64,000 nt of DNA, from contig NZ_BCRO01000011.1 of assembly GCF_001552635.1 (NCBI RefSeq), positions 124,001 to 188,000 of the forward strand, read 5' to 3'. The position numbers and the translations under genes are program-made. Positions 1-8,359 of the stretch are shown piece after piece (positions within the stretch are counted from its first letter, which is position 1; each line of letters starts with the position of its first letter). Below the pieces are notes generated by a model. The model worked only from the letters and a program-made list of their open reading frames with translations, searched no databases and was not told the origin of the DNA. The DNA is from Actinomadura hibisca NBRC 15177 (GTDB taxonomy: Bacteria > Actinomycetota > Actinomycetes > Streptosporangiales > Streptosporangiaceae).

Positions 1-74
1 TGGTCCCGCTGCCTGCGACCGACCTCGGTCTGGTACCACGGGACGTCGTCGGGCAGGTCCGGATCGTCGCTCAC
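1..74 (-). CDS. Partial unidentified ORF, start only
   Basis: A GTG at 72-74 opens a frame that leaves the window at its left edge after about 24 codons (MSDDPDLPDDVPWYQTEVGR, then more). Codon use is G/C-rich at third positions, as in the neighbours. The GTG overlaps the stop of a tiny upstream ORF as GTGA, a common coupling in this genome. Too little is visible to name a family; it could also be a chance frame. Confidence 0.4.
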   Translation of the reverse strand, partial: MSDDPDLPDDVPWYQTEVGRRQRD

Positions 75-121
75 GGCTCGGCCCGGTCCTGGGCACGGCG
101 CGCGTTGGTGTTGGTTGCCAC
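71..121 (-). CDS. Possible 16-aa leader ORF
   Basis: A GTG at 119-121 follows an AAGGAG-like ribosome site and encodes about 16 residues (MATNTNARRAQDRAEP) before a TGA that overlaps the GTG of the next frame. A TATCCT-like -10 box lies about 30 nt upstream on the same strand. This could be a short leader that couples translation to the downstream gene. The length allows no family assignment and the call is weak. Confidence 0.2.
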   Translation of the reverse strand: MATNTNARRAQDRAEP

Positions 122-364
122 TCGCGTTCTCCTTCTGCTTCTGCACGAGGATAGGAGAACGTGCACGGCGTATGTATGCCGGGCGGTGGCTTCGCAGGTC
201 GAGCAGAGGTATCGCCTGGGTGGCGGATTTCTCCCGGGTCGTGCGGTGGCCGTCGGCGGCCAGACGGGGCACCCGCCACAGTGTCGGGTCGCCGTCTCCC
301 GACAGGGCGGTCCGGTGTTCGTCGCCGCGCTGTGCGGGGCGGCGGGGGACGCGTCATCGTCGCC

Positions 365-382
365 CCCCGCCTTGGGGCGGGG
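365..382 (-). terminator. GC-rich hairpin after the SDR-ligase gene
   Basis: CCCCGCC (365-371) pairs with GGCGGGG (376-382) across a four-base loop, directly after the stop codon of the SDR-ligase gene. It has no T-tract, which is usual for actinomycete terminators. Confidence 0.4.
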
Positions 383-386
383 CCGG

Positions 387-2897
387 TCAGGTGTGGTCGG
401 TCTGGAGGAGGCGGCGGAGGGTCTTGCCGGTGGGGGTGCGGGGGATGCCGTCGACCAGGTGGATCTCGCGGGGCGTCTTGTAGCGGGCGAGCTGCTGCTT
501 GACGTGGTCCTTCAGCAGGCCGGGCAGCCCGTCGCCGTCGCCGGGGGCGGCCGGGACCACGTAGGCGACCAGGCGCTGGCCGAAGTCGGGGTCGGGGGCT
601 CCCACCACTGCGGCGTCGGCGACGGCGGGGTGGGCGGCCAGGAGGTCCTCGACCTCCTGCGGGAAGACGTTCTCCCCGCCGGAGACGATCATGTCGTCGG
701 AGCGGCCGTCGAGGAACAGCCGCCCCGCGCCGTCCAGGTGGCCGAGGTCGCCGGTGTCGACGAGCCCGCCGGTCCCGCCCTGCCCGTCGGCGACCATCGG
801 GCCGCCGACCAGGATCCGGCCGGTGGTCCCGGCGGGGACGGGCCGGCCCGAGCCGTCCAGGACGCGGACCGGCACGCCGTGCACGGGCCGGCCGACGGTG
901 CCGGGGGCGGCGCGCAGGTCGGCGGGGCTCGCGATGGTGGCGATGCCGACCTCGGAGGAGCCGTACCCGTTGCCCAGCACGTCGCCGAACGCGTCCATGA
1001 ATGCGGTGACGGTGGCGGGGCGCACCGGTGCGCCCCCGGTCAGCACCGCCCGCAGGCACGAGGTGTCGTGCCGGGCGCGCTCGGCCTCGGGCAGCTCCAT
1101 GATGCGCTGGAGCATGACCGGGACGGCGGCCAGCGCTCCCGCCCGCTCGTCCGCGATGACCTGCAGGGACCCGGCGGCGTCGAAGCGGCGGCGCAGCAGC
1201 GCGGGCGAGCCGAGCGCGAGCGCCAGGGCGAGGTAGATCAGGCCGAATCCGTGGAAGAGCGGCGGCGCGATGAGGATCGGCTCGCCCGACCGCAGGCCGA
1301 GCCGGTCGATCGCGGTGGCGGCGGGGCCGAGCAGGCCGAGCGGCGACGGCGTGCGCGAGGTGCCCTTGGGCGCGCCGGTGGTGCCCGAGCTGAGCACCAC
1401 GATCCGTCCCGGGCGGGCGGGCGCGGGTGGGGCGGGGCGGTTCCGGGCCACCAAGGTGTCCAGGGTGTCGCCGCGCACGGCCTCGTCCGTCCAGGCGGTC
1501 ACGCGCCGCCCGGCGCCGGCCTGGTCGAGCACCGGCGCGAACTCGGCGTCGGCGATGACCACGTCGGCCGGGTGCCCGGCCAGGGTCCGCGCGAGTTGCG
1601 GCGCGGCGAACTCGGTGTTGAGCGGCAGCAGGTCGGCGCCCAGCCGGGCGGCGGCCAGCGCGGCCTCGACGAATCCCCGGTGGTTGCGGCAGAGCACCGC
1701 GACGGTGCTGCCGACGCCGATCCCGTAGCCGTCGCGCAGCGCTCCGGCCAGCTTGCCGACCCGGTCCTGCAACTGCCGGTAGGTCAGCCGGCCGCGCTCG
1801 TCGGCGACCGCGGTGCGGTCCGGCCAGCGGGCCGCCGCGACGGCGGCCAGCGACGCCAGCGTCATGCCGTTGGCGCGCACCGCCCCCACCATGCCGAGCA
1901 GCCGTCCCGGCGGGACGGCCCCGAGCACCCCGGCGCGGCGCAGCGCCGGGACGGCGGCCCGTCCCGTCCGCAGCGCGCCGGACGCTCTGGTGCGGCGCTG
2001 CGGGCGGTGCTGCCCTCGCGGCCGCGCCCCGTCCTGGCGTCCCAGCGCGCTCGGGGTGTCCCTGGTCCAGCGGTGGAAGGCGGTCAGCACCGGCTCCTGG
2101 ACGGCGCGCGTCACCAGCGAGAGCAGTTCCGCCGGGCCGACCCACCAGGGGCCGATCGACCGCGGCCGGTCGATGATCGCCCGGTGCACGATGCCCGCGG
2201 CCTGGTCGGGGGCCAGCCCCGGGAGGCGGCGCATGATCGGTGTCGGCGCGCTCATCCGCGTGTAGATCAGCGCCATGTACAGCGTGGTGACGCGCACGCC
2301 GTCGCGGCGGATCTCGGGGGCGACGCTGCGCAGCCAGACGTCGAAGGCCCCCTTGGACGCCTGGTAGGCGCCCCAGCGGGGGCCGGGGAAGATCCGCACC
2401 CCGATGGTGGAGACGTTCACGATGTGGCCGCCGTGCTCGCGCATCGACGGCAGCAGCGCCAGCACCAGGCGCACCGGTCCCAGGTAGTTGACGCCGATGG
2501 TGCGCGTGAAGTCGTGGAAGCGGTCGGTCTGCAACGCCACCGACCGGCGCAGCGACTTGCCCGCGTTGCTCACCAGCACGTCGATCCGCCCGTGGGCCGC
2601 CAGCAGCTCCGCGGCCAGTTTCTCGACCGCCGCCGGATCGCAGAGGTCGGCGGGGTGCGCGTGCGCCTGCCCGCCCGCCTCCCGGATGCGGCCGGCGACC
2701 TCCTCCAGCCGGTCCGCCGACCGGGCCACCAGCAGCACCCGCGCCCCCGCCCGGCCGAGGCTCTCGGCGACCGCCGCGCCCAGCCCGTGGGAGGCGCCGG
2801 TGACCAGCACGGTCCTGCCCCGCACCGCCTGTTCCAGGTCCCGCTCCCGCACCGTCCACGACGGGTTCAGCAGCAGGTCGAGCACGTCTCGCCGCAT
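387..2897 (-). CDS. Short-chain dehydrogenase / acyl-CoA ligase fusion
   Basis: An 836-aa two-domain protein. Residues about 25-270 form a short-chain dehydrogenase with the cofactor loop TGASHGLG (residues 33-40), NAG, and the active-site YQASK. After an Arg/Pro-rich linker, residues about 345-836 form an AMP-forming acyl-CoA ligase with SSGTTGAPKG (about residue 500), GYGSSEVG, the D-T-G-D motif, SGGENVFPQEVE and a C-terminal PTGKTLRR lysine. It probably activates a fatty or other carboxylic acid to a CoA thioester and oxidises or reduces a linked substrate; the substrate is not readable. The ATG at 2897 was chosen over an upstream one because GGAG lies just before it and the SDR fold begins there. 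It is divergent from a TetR gene and carries a strong promoter containing a palindrome. Confidence 0.88.
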   Translation of the reverse strand: MRRDVLDLLLNPSWTVRERDLEQAVRGRTVLVTGASHGLGAAVAESLGRAGARVLLVARSADRLEEVAGRIREAGGQAHAHPADLCDPAAVEKLAAELLAAHGRIDVLVSNAGKSLRRSVALQTDRFHDFTRTIGVNYLGPVRLVLALLPSMREHGGHIVNVSTIGVRIFPGPRWGAYQASKGAFDVWLRSVAPEIRRDGVRVTTLYMALIYTRMSAPTPIMRRLPGLAPDQAAGIVHRAIIDRPRSIGPWWVGPAELLSLVTRAVQEPVLTAFHRWTRDTPSALGRQDGARPRGQHRPQRRTRASGALRTGRAAVPALRRAGVLGAVPPGRLLGMVGAVRANGMTLASLAAVAAARWPDRTAVADERGRLTYRQLQDRVGKLAGALRDGYGIGVGSTVAVLCRNHRGFVEAALAAARLGADLLPLNTEFAAPQLARTLAGHPADVVIADAEFAPVLDQAGAGRRVTAWTDEAVRGDTLDTLVARNRPAPPAPARPGRIVVLSSGTTGAPKGTSRTPSPLGLLGPAATAIDRLGLRSGEPILIAPPLFHGFGLIYLALALALGSPALLRRRFDAAGSLQVIADERAGALAAVPVMLQRIMELPEAERARHDTSCLRAVLTGGAPVRPATVTAFMDAFGDVLGNGYGSSEVGIATIASPADLRAAPGTVGRPVHGVPVRVLDGSGRPVPAGTTGRILVGGPMVADGQGGTGGLVDTGDLGHLDGAGRLFLDGRSDDMIVSGGENVFPQEVEDLLAAHPAVADAAVVGAPDPDFGQRLVAYVVPAAPGDGDGLPGLLKDHVKQQLARYKTPREIHLVDGIPRTPTGKTLRRLLQTDHT

Positions 2898-2931
2898 CGA
2901 CACTCCAAATAATGATGATATTTGAGTATCA

Positions 2932-2960
2932 GCATTATCCGGATAAGGGCGGTCTGTCAA
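2932..2960 (-). promoter_or_regulatory. Sigma-70-type promoter with operator palindrome (copy 1)
   Basis: On the minus strand TTGACA (2955-2960) and TAATGC (2932-2937) are separated by exactly 17 nt. The spacer contains most of the perfect 12-bp palindrome TTATCCGGATAA (2935-2946). The same arrangement, with 24 of 29 positions identical, stands before the lipase gene at the same distance from its ATG. A bound TetR dimer would block polymerase. The binding protein is inferred, most likely one of the two adjacent TetR products. Confidence 0.7.
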
Positions 2961-2977
2961 TGGGTAGGATCGTCGGC

Positions 2978-3568
2978 ATGGCCCGCCTCACCCGCACCGA
3001 GTCCCAGGCGCGCAACCGCGACCAGCTCCTCGCCGCGGCGGAGCGGCTGTTCCTGCGCGAGGGCTACCAGTCGGCGTCGATCAGCAAGATCGCCGACGAG
3101 GCGGAGCTGTCCACCGGGGCCGTCTACTCCAACTTCGCCGGCAAGCAGGAGGTCGCGCTGCTGGTCGTCCGGCGGTTGCAGGACGAGCACATGGGCCGTC
3201 TCGGCCCGCTGCTGGCCGGCTTCCCGGCGCCGGACGCCGTGGACGGCCTGTGGCGGTGGGCGGAGGACGCCCTCGGTTCGGGCTGGCCGCGCCTGGAGCT
3301 GGAGTTCGCCCTCGACGCCACCTCGGCCCCCGAGCTGGTCGCCGCCGAGTCCCAGCGGCACCGCTCCACCATCGCCTGGCTCGCCGGGATCCTGGACGAC
3401 CTGGCTCCGCTCCTGCCCGCGGGGATGACGGCCGAAGGGTGCGCCGAGGCCGTGCTCAACCTCGCCATCGGGGTGGCCGTCCGGCGCGTCATCGACCCGT
3501 CGGTCACCGTCCAGCCGCTCCGGGAGCTGGTGGAGGCCATGTTCGTCCCTCCCGAGCCCGCCGCGTGA
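2978..3568 (+). CDS. TetR/AcrR-family transcriptional regulator
   Basis: A 196-aa protein of normal TetR length. The N-terminal helix-turn-helix runs over residues about 8-55 with the family signature IADEAELSTGAVYSNFAGKQE; the C-terminal half is the ligand-binding domain. The ATG at 2978 was preferred because GTAGGA precedes it and because the protein then starts MARLTR, exactly like the second TetR of this region. It lies divergent to the SDR-ligase gene, with the palindromic operator between them, so it probably represses that gene and perhaps itself. The lipase gene converges on it across a strong shared hairpin. The ligand is unknown; a fatty acid or acyl-CoA would fit the neighbours. 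Confidence 0.9.
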   Translation: MARLTRTESQARNRDQLLAAAERLFLREGYQSASISKIADEAELSTGAVYSNFAGKQEVALLVVRRLQDEHMGRLGPLLAGFPAPDAVDGLWRWAEDALGSGWPRLELEFALDATSAPELVAAESQRHRSTIAWLAGILDDLAPLLPAGMTAEGCAEAVLNLAIGVAVRRVIDPSVTVQPLRELVEAMFVPPEPAA

Positions 3569-3574
3569 AAGAAG

Positions 3575-3606
3575 GCGTGCACGGCGTCGCGGGACGCCGT
3601 GCACGC
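3575..3606. terminator. Bidirectional terminator between TetR and lipase genes
   Basis: A 14-bp perfect stem, GCGTGCACGGCGTC (3575-3588) with its complement (3593-3606), closed by a four-base loop. It sits between two convergent stop codons (3568 and 3620) and so can serve both genes. Confidence 0.8.
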
Positions 3607-3619
3607 TCGCGCGCCCGGG

Positions 3620-4873
3620 TCAGGCGCAGTTGCCCCGGGTCGGGCGGCCGTGGAAGCGGTCGTCGAGGAAGGCCACCGACGCGGGCTCGGCGAAGACCGC
3701 GCCCAGGAGGTGCTCGGCGACCGGGTAGACCTGCCAGGTGACGTTCGCGCCCCGGGCGCACCAGTCCCTGCGGACCTGCTCGGCCTGCCCGTACGGGATC
3801 ACCTCGTCCAGCAGCGCCTGCGCGTCGAACACCGGGGCGCTCGGCGCGATCAGCCCCAGATCGTTCTCGTCCAGCCGCGCGCGCCATCGCGGGTCGTCGA
3901 GCGGGTCGCGGACGGTGAAGTCGCTGATGCGGCGGAACGCGGTGTCGAGGAACAGCGGCAGCACGTCCACGTGCGCGACGCACGCGTCCTGGTACTTGGC
4001 CAGCATGCGGCGGCCGCGGTCGTTCAGGTAGCGGTCGAGATCGAGTTCGGGGTAGGCGGCGTCGTAGCCGACGGCGGCCATGAGCAGCAGCAGCGTGAAC
4101 GGGCCGCCGTTGTGGGCGAGCAGTTTCCGCATCTTGCCCGGGATGCCCCCGGCGACGGTCCCCTTCACCGCCAGCTCCGGCGCGTAGGAGGCGGCGAGCT
4201 GCGCCGCCCAGCCGGCCGAGCCGCCGCCTTCGGAGTAGCCCCAGATGCCGACCGGTCCGCCGGTGTCCAGCCCCGTTCCCGGCAGGCGTTGCGCGGCCCG
4301 CGCCATGTTCAGCACGGCCTTGCCCTGGGAGCGTCCGACCACGTAGGTGTGCCGCCCGGGGGTGCCCAGCCCCTGCATGTCGGTCACCGCGACCGCCCAC
4401 CCTCGCGCGAGGGCGTCGGCGATGAACAGCTCCTCGTAGTCCAGGCCCCGGCTGAGCGAGTACGAGGGGGCGCACTTGTCGCCCAGGCCCCGCGTCCCCA
4501 CGGCGTAGGACACCAGCGGGCGCTTGCCCTTCCTGGCCCATGGCTTGGCGGGCACCAGCACCGTGCCCGACACCGCGATGGGGCCGCCCGTGGCCGATTC
4601 CGATCGGTAGAGCAGCTGCCATGCCTTGACGCCGCCGTACGGGGACCTGCGTCCGGGGTCGAGCGTGAAGACCGAGGGACGCGCCCTGATCACGTCCCCG
4701 GGTCGGCCTGCGGGCAGCGGCGACGGCGGCTTGTAGAAGGGGTCCTTGGCCGGAGGCGGCGGCACGCCCGGCGCGGCCGCCGCCGGTCCCTGGAGGAGGG
4801 CCAGCGAGAGCACGCAGGCCAGTGCCGACCCGAGCCCGCGGCGGGCGCTCTTCGACAGTGAGACGCTCAGCAT
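3620..4873 (-). CDS. Secreted lipase-family alpha/beta hydrolase
   Basis: A 417-aa protein with a clear Sec signal peptide: basic KSARR, a hydrophobic run over residues about 12-30, and an AAAAPG cleavage region. The mature part resembles actinobacterial secretory lipases (LIP family): TRGLGDKCAPSYSL after the oxyanion strand, the nucleophile elbow GYSEGGG, and a late VAEHLLG that can supply the catalytic histidine. It should hydrolyse lipid esters outside the cell. The ATG at 4873 follows CTGGAGTGG and begins the signal peptide; an upstream in-frame start would add 21 residues lying inside the promoter. Its promoter and leader copy those of the SDR-ligase gene, so the two are likely co-regulated. 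Confidence 0.87.
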   Translation of the reverse strand: MLSVSLSKSARRGLGSALACVLSLALLQGPAAAAPGVPPPPAKDPFYKPPSPLPAGRPGDVIRARPSVFTLDPGRRSPYGGVKAWQLLYRSESATGGPIAVSGTVLVPAKPWARKGKRPLVSYAVGTRGLGDKCAPSYSLSRGLDYEELFIADALARGWAVAVTDMQGLGTPGRHTYVVGRSQGKAVLNMARAAQRLPGTGLDTGGPVGIWGYSEGGGSAGWAAQLAASYAPELAVKGTVAGGIPGKMRKLLAHNGGPFTLLLLMAAVGYDAAYPELDLDRYLNDRGRRMLAKYQDACVAHVDVLPLFLDTAFRRISDFTVRDPLDDPRWRARLDENDLGLIAPSAPVFDAQALLDEVIPYGQAEQVRRDWCARGANVTWQVYPVAEHLLGAVFAEPASVAFLDDRFHGRPTRGNCA

Positions 4874-4907
4874 CGCCACTCCAGATTTTGGCGTTATGTG
4901 GAGAGCA

Positions 4908-4936
4908 TCATTATTCAGATAATGGCGTTCGGTCAA
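4908..4936 (-). promoter_or_regulatory. Sigma-70-type promoter with operator palindrome (copy 2)
   Basis: On the minus strand TTGACC (4931-4936) and TAATGA (4908-4913) are 17 nt apart, with the near-palindrome TTATCTGAATAA (complement of 4911-4922) across the -10 and spacer. The distance from the ATTGAC hexamer to the lipase ATG equals that in copy 1 (64 nt), and both leaders end in a TGGAGTG ribosome site. It is divergent from the second TetR gene. Confidence 0.7.
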
Positions 4937-5048
4937 TTATCTGGGCGCTCGGATTCCGGTTCTGCGACGCCGGGCGAGCGATCAGAATTGAGATGGTGAT
5001 AACATTCCGATGTCTTGAGTATCTTATTGGTGTGGTGAGGGAGCGGCG

Positions 5049-6137
5049 ATGGCCCGGCTGACGCGTGTCCAGCAGCAGGCGCGCACACGCGCATCGGTTC
5101 TGGCGGCGGCCAGGCAGGAGTTCGTCGAGCACGGCTACGCCCCGGCGAAGGTCGACCGGATCGCCGAGCGGGCGGAACTGACCCGGGGGGCGGTGTACTC
5201 CAACTTCCCCGGCAAGCGGGCGCTGTACCTGGCGGTGCTCGTCGAGATGGTCGAGAACGCCCGCGTCGACGAGGCCGCCGAACGGCCCGGTTCCCTCGCC
5301 GACGCGCTCGGCTCGTTCGCCCGGACGTGGCTGGAGCGCCTGCCGCTGGTCGACGATCCCGCGCCGGGGGGCCGCCTGCAACTGCGTTCGCTGGTCGACG
5401 TCGTCGATGACGAGCAGAGCCGCACCGTGCTGGCGCAGACCGTCCGGCTGGAGGCGCTCCTGCTCGCCGTCGCGCTGGAGACCTGCGGGCCGGACGACCC
5501 CGCGCCACGGCGGGTCAGGCTCGCCGAGCTGGCGCTGACGTTGCTGGGCGGTTCCGCCCTGCTCGCCGAGCTGGCACCGGGCTTCGGCGATTCCTTCGAC
5601 CGGGTCCGCGCCTGCGAACACCTGGCGGACCTGCACCTGGCCGACACCTGGGCGCCGCCCCACCTCCCCTTCGTCAAGCCCGCCGAACGGTGCCAGGACG
5701 CCTGGACGCCGCCGACCGGGTTGCCGGATCTCATCACCGGCGAGCAGGTGGACCTCAGCGTCGACGGTCTGGTGGCGGTGCTGGGCGCGCGCCGCCTGGA
5801 CGCGGCCGAGGAGGCCGTCCGTTCGGCTCGGGCCGGCGAGCAGGTCACGGTGGTCGTCGTCACCGGCGACCCAGCCGAGACCGGCAACCTCGTCCGGCTC
5901 AGGATCGCCGACCTCGCCTCCTGCCTGCGCCGCGTGTTCCCCCCCGGGACCTGGCGGCACCTGCGGCTGGTCATCGATGACGCGGCCGTGGCGGCGTCGG
6001 CCGCCGGCCTGGCCCCTGTTGACGACGGCACCGAGGCCGCCGTCCGGATCGAGGGCGGCGCGGTCGTCGCCCGAGCGCACGGACGAGGCGCCGCCCACGC
6101 GGCCGCCCACGAAAGGCGGGGACATGAACGCGCTTGA
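5049..6137 (+). CDS. TetR-family regulator with long C-terminal extension
   Basis: A 362-aa protein; ordinary TetR proteins are about 190-220 aa. Residues 1-55 are a typical TetR DNA-binding domain (IAERAELTRGAVYSNFPGKRALY) and begin MARLTR like the neighbouring TetR. The ligand-binding region runs to about residue 195. The remaining 165 residues form an extra alpha/beta-looking domain with no motif I recognise. The start is supported by GAGGGAG upstream. The 3' end overlaps the next gene by 14 nt, so regulator, small wHTH-like protein and dikinase-like enzyme appear co-transcribed. It is divergent from the lipase promoter and is the obvious candidate to repress it. Confidence 0.87.
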   Translation: MARLTRVQQQARTRASVLAAARQEFVEHGYAPAKVDRIAERAELTRGAVYSNFPGKRALYLAVLVEMVENARVDEAAERPGSLADALGSFARTWLERLPLVDDPAPGGRLQLRSLVDVVDDEQSRTVLAQTVRLEALLLAVALETCGPDDPAPRRVRLAELALTLLGGSALLAELAPGFGDSFDRVRACEHLADLHLADTWAPPHLPFVKPAERCQDAWTPPTGLPDLITGEQVDLSVDGLVAVLGARRLDAAEEAVRSARAGEQVTVVVVTGDPAETGNLVRLRIADLASCLRRVFPPGTWRHLRLVIDDAAVAASAAGLAPVDDGTEAAVRIEGGAVVARAHGRGAAHAAAHERRGHERA

Positions 6138-6735
6138 CCCCCTACTGCTGGTGCTGCACGCCCTGCGCTGCGGCGGCCACTCGGGCGTCGCGCGTGTGGC
6201 CGCCGCCACGTGCATGGACGAGTCCGAGGCCGAGTCCGAGCTGATCGACCTCGCGGTCGCCGGCCTGGTCACCTACCAGGGCGGCCGGTTCGGCGCCTGG
6301 GGGCTGACGGACGCAGGCCGCGTCGCGGACGCCGAGCGGATCACCGGCGAGCTCGACTCGGCCGGTGCCCGCCCGGCCGTGACGGCGGCGTACCGGGCCT
6401 TCATGGCGCTCAACCCGGAACTGCTCGACCTGTGCACGGCCTGGCAGATGCGCCCCCTCGACGGTGTCGTCACCGCCAACGACCACACCGATCCCGCCTA
6501 CGACGCCCGCGTGCTCGGCCAGTTCACCGCCTTCCACCGGCGGGCCGAGATCGTCTGCGCCGACCTGGCGGCGGCCCTGCCGCGTTTCGGCCGCTACCGG
6601 GACCGCCTCGCGCTCGCCCTCGAACGCGCCGAAGCGGGACGGCTGGAGTACCTGGTCGACGACATCTCGGCGTATCACACCGTGTGGGCCGAGCTGCACG
6701 AAGACCTGCTCGCGACGCTCGGGATCGCCCGGTGA
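6124..6735 (+). CDS. Winged-helix-like protein coupled to a dikinase-like enzyme
   Basis: A 203-aa protein beginning MNALDPLLLVLHALRC. Residues about 1-75 look like a winged helix (ESELIDLAVAGLVTYQGGRFGAWGLTDAGR, a MarR-like wing pattern). The remainder is helical, with conserved-looking RPLDG and NDHTDPAYDARV stretches. It starts inside the upstream TetR gene after AGGCGGGG and ends in a GTGA overlap with the dikinase-like gene, so the three are translated as a unit. It may sense substrate or regulate the enzyme, but the sequence does not show this. No better family is recognised. Confidence 0.75.
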   Translation: MNALDPLLLVLHALRCGGHSGVARVAAATCMDESEAESELIDLAVAGLVTYQGGRFGAWGLTDAGRVADAERITGELDSAGARPAVTAAYRAFMALNPELLDLCTAWQMRPLDGVVTANDHTDPAYDARVLGQFTAFHRRAEIVCADLAAALPRFGRYRDRLALALERAEAGRLEYLVDDISAYHTVWAELHEDLLATLGIAR

Positions 6736-8309
6736 GGTGGATTCGCCCGCTCTCGGCGCAGGTCGGGGAAACCGCCGAGACGATAGGCGCCAAAGCGCAC
6801 GGCCTCGTGGCGCTGCACCGTCTGGGCCTGCCGGTGCCCGCGGGGTTCGTCGTCACCACCGAAGCGTGCCGCGCCTTCCTGCGCGAAGGACGTCTCCCCA
6901 CCGGCCTCGACGCTGAACTCACGGCCGCGATGCGCGGGCTGGAGACCGCCACGGGACGCCGGTTCGGCGGAACACAGAGGCCGTTGGCCGTCTCGGTCCG
7001 CTCCGGAGCGGGCGTGTCGATGCCCGGCATGATGAACACGATCCTCAACCTCGGCCTCACCACCCAGGCCACGGCGGGGCTGACGGCCGAGACCGGCGAC
7101 GCGCGCTTCGCGCTGAACTCGCGACTGCGGTTCCTGACGACCTTCGCCTCCGCGCTCACCAACACCGTCCCAGAGGCCGACACGATCGAAGCAGCCGAGG
7201 ACCTCCTACGGCAACGATCCGGCCGGACGGTCCCGGACGACGCGGCCCGGCAGCTGGAACTGGCCGTCGAAGCCGTCTTCTCCTCCTGGAACACACCCCG
7301 CGCGCGGACCTACCGCAAACTCCACGACATCCCGCACGACCTCGGCACCGCCGTGATCGTGCAGGCGATGGTGTTCGGCAACCGCGACGACCGCAGCGGC
7401 ACCGGCGTCGCCTTCAGCCGTGACCCCAACACCGGGGAGAAGGCCCCGTTCGGCGACGTCCTGTTCGGCCACCAGGGCGAGGACGTCGTCTCGGGCCGAT
7501 CACTGACGCACCCCCTGCGCGAGCTCGCCGACCGGGAGCCACCCATCTGGGACGCCCTGACCAGCGCCCTCAACCGAATCGAGGCGCACCACCGCGACGC
7601 CTGCTACGTCGAGTTCACCTTCCAGGCAGGCGAGCTGTGGCTCCTCCAGGCCCGGCCCGGCCGGTTCGTCGGAGCCGCCGCCGTGCGCCTCGCGACCGAC
7701 CTCGCCGACGAGCGGCTCATCACCCGCGACGAAGCGCTGCTCAGGGTCTCGCCGCACCACCTCCGGCACGTTCGCACCCCTCGCATGGCCGCGGCGGAGG
7801 CCGACGTCCTGGGCGGGGGAGTGGGCGCCTGCCCCGGCGTCGCGACCGGCAGGATCGCGACCACGACCGACGCGGCGGTGCGCATGGCCGCCGACGGCCC
7901 GGTCATCCTCGCCCGTCCCGAGACGTCCCCGCACGACCTGCGCGGGCTGGCCGCCGCCACGGGCGTCCTCACCACGCGCGGCGGACCGGCCAGCCACGCC
8001 GCGGTCGTCGCGCGGGCGATGGGGAAACCCGCCGTCGTCGGCGTCACCGATCTGACCATCGACGCCGCCGACGCCTCGGTGCGGGCCGGTGGCCGCACCT
8101 TCGGCGAAGGCACGCTCATCACCATCGACGGGACCAGCGGCGAGGTCGCCCTCGGCACCCCGCCCATCGTGACGAACACCGCCGACGCGCACCTGCGCCG
8201 ACTGCTCGCATGGGCGGACCAGGCGTCGGGAGACCACTCCCACCGCACTGAGGCGCAGCGCCTGAGCGCGGCCCATGCCGCGATCTCCACATCGAGTGCA
8301 ACGAGCTGA
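6732..8309 (+). CDS. Pyruvate-phosphate-dikinase-like protein lacking the PEP-binding barrel
   Basis: A 525-aa protein starting at a GTG that overlaps the previous stop. Residues about 1-330 match the ATP-binding part of pyruvate phosphate dikinase (AHGLVALHRLGLPVPAGFV, SVRSGAGVSMPGMMNT, GTGVAFSRDPNTGEKAPFG). Residues about 365-490 are the swivelling phosphohistidine domain with TRGGPASHAAVVAR, where His422 is the expected phospho-carrier. Classical PPDK is near 870 aa and ends in a PEP/pyruvate TIM barrel; here the protein stops about 100 residues after the histidine. It can plausibly phosphorylate its own histidine from ATP, but the acceptor must bind elsewhere. Part of a second, decayed copy lies at about 35.3 kb. 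Confidence 0.82.
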   Translation: MRWIRPLSAQVGETAETIGAKAHGLVALHRLGLPVPAGFVVTTEACRAFLREGRLPTGLDAELTAAMRGLETATGRRFGGTQRPLAVSVRSGAGVSMPGMMNTILNLGLTTQATAGLTAETGDARFALNSRLRFLTTFASALTNTVPEADTIEAAEDLLRQRSGRTVPDDAARQLELAVEAVFSSWNTPRARTYRKLHDIPHDLGTAVIVQAMVFGNRDDRSGTGVAFSRDPNTGEKAPFGDVLFGHQGEDVVSGRSLTHPLRELADREPPIWDALTSALNRIEAHHRDACYVEFTFQAGELWLLQARPGRFVGAAAVRLATDLADERLITRDEALLRVSPHHLRHVRTPRMAAAEADVLGGGVGACPGVATGRIATTTDAAVRMAADGPVILARPETSPHDLRGLAAATGVLTTRGGPASHAAVVARAMGKPAVVGVTDLTIDAADASVRAGGRTFGEGTLITIDGTSGEVALGTPPIVTNTADAHLRRLLAWADQASGDHSHRTEAQRLSAAHAAISTSSATS

Positions 8310-8359
8310 GAGCCGCGGCGTCCTGAACCGGCCCGGGTACACCCGGAAACACGTTCGCT

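Noticed and set aside
105..2912. 935-aa open frame on the + strand opposite the SDR-ligase gene
   Set aside because: Antisense shadow: repetitive Arg/Gly/Ala composition, no domain, and the minus-strand frame has complete catalytic motifs.
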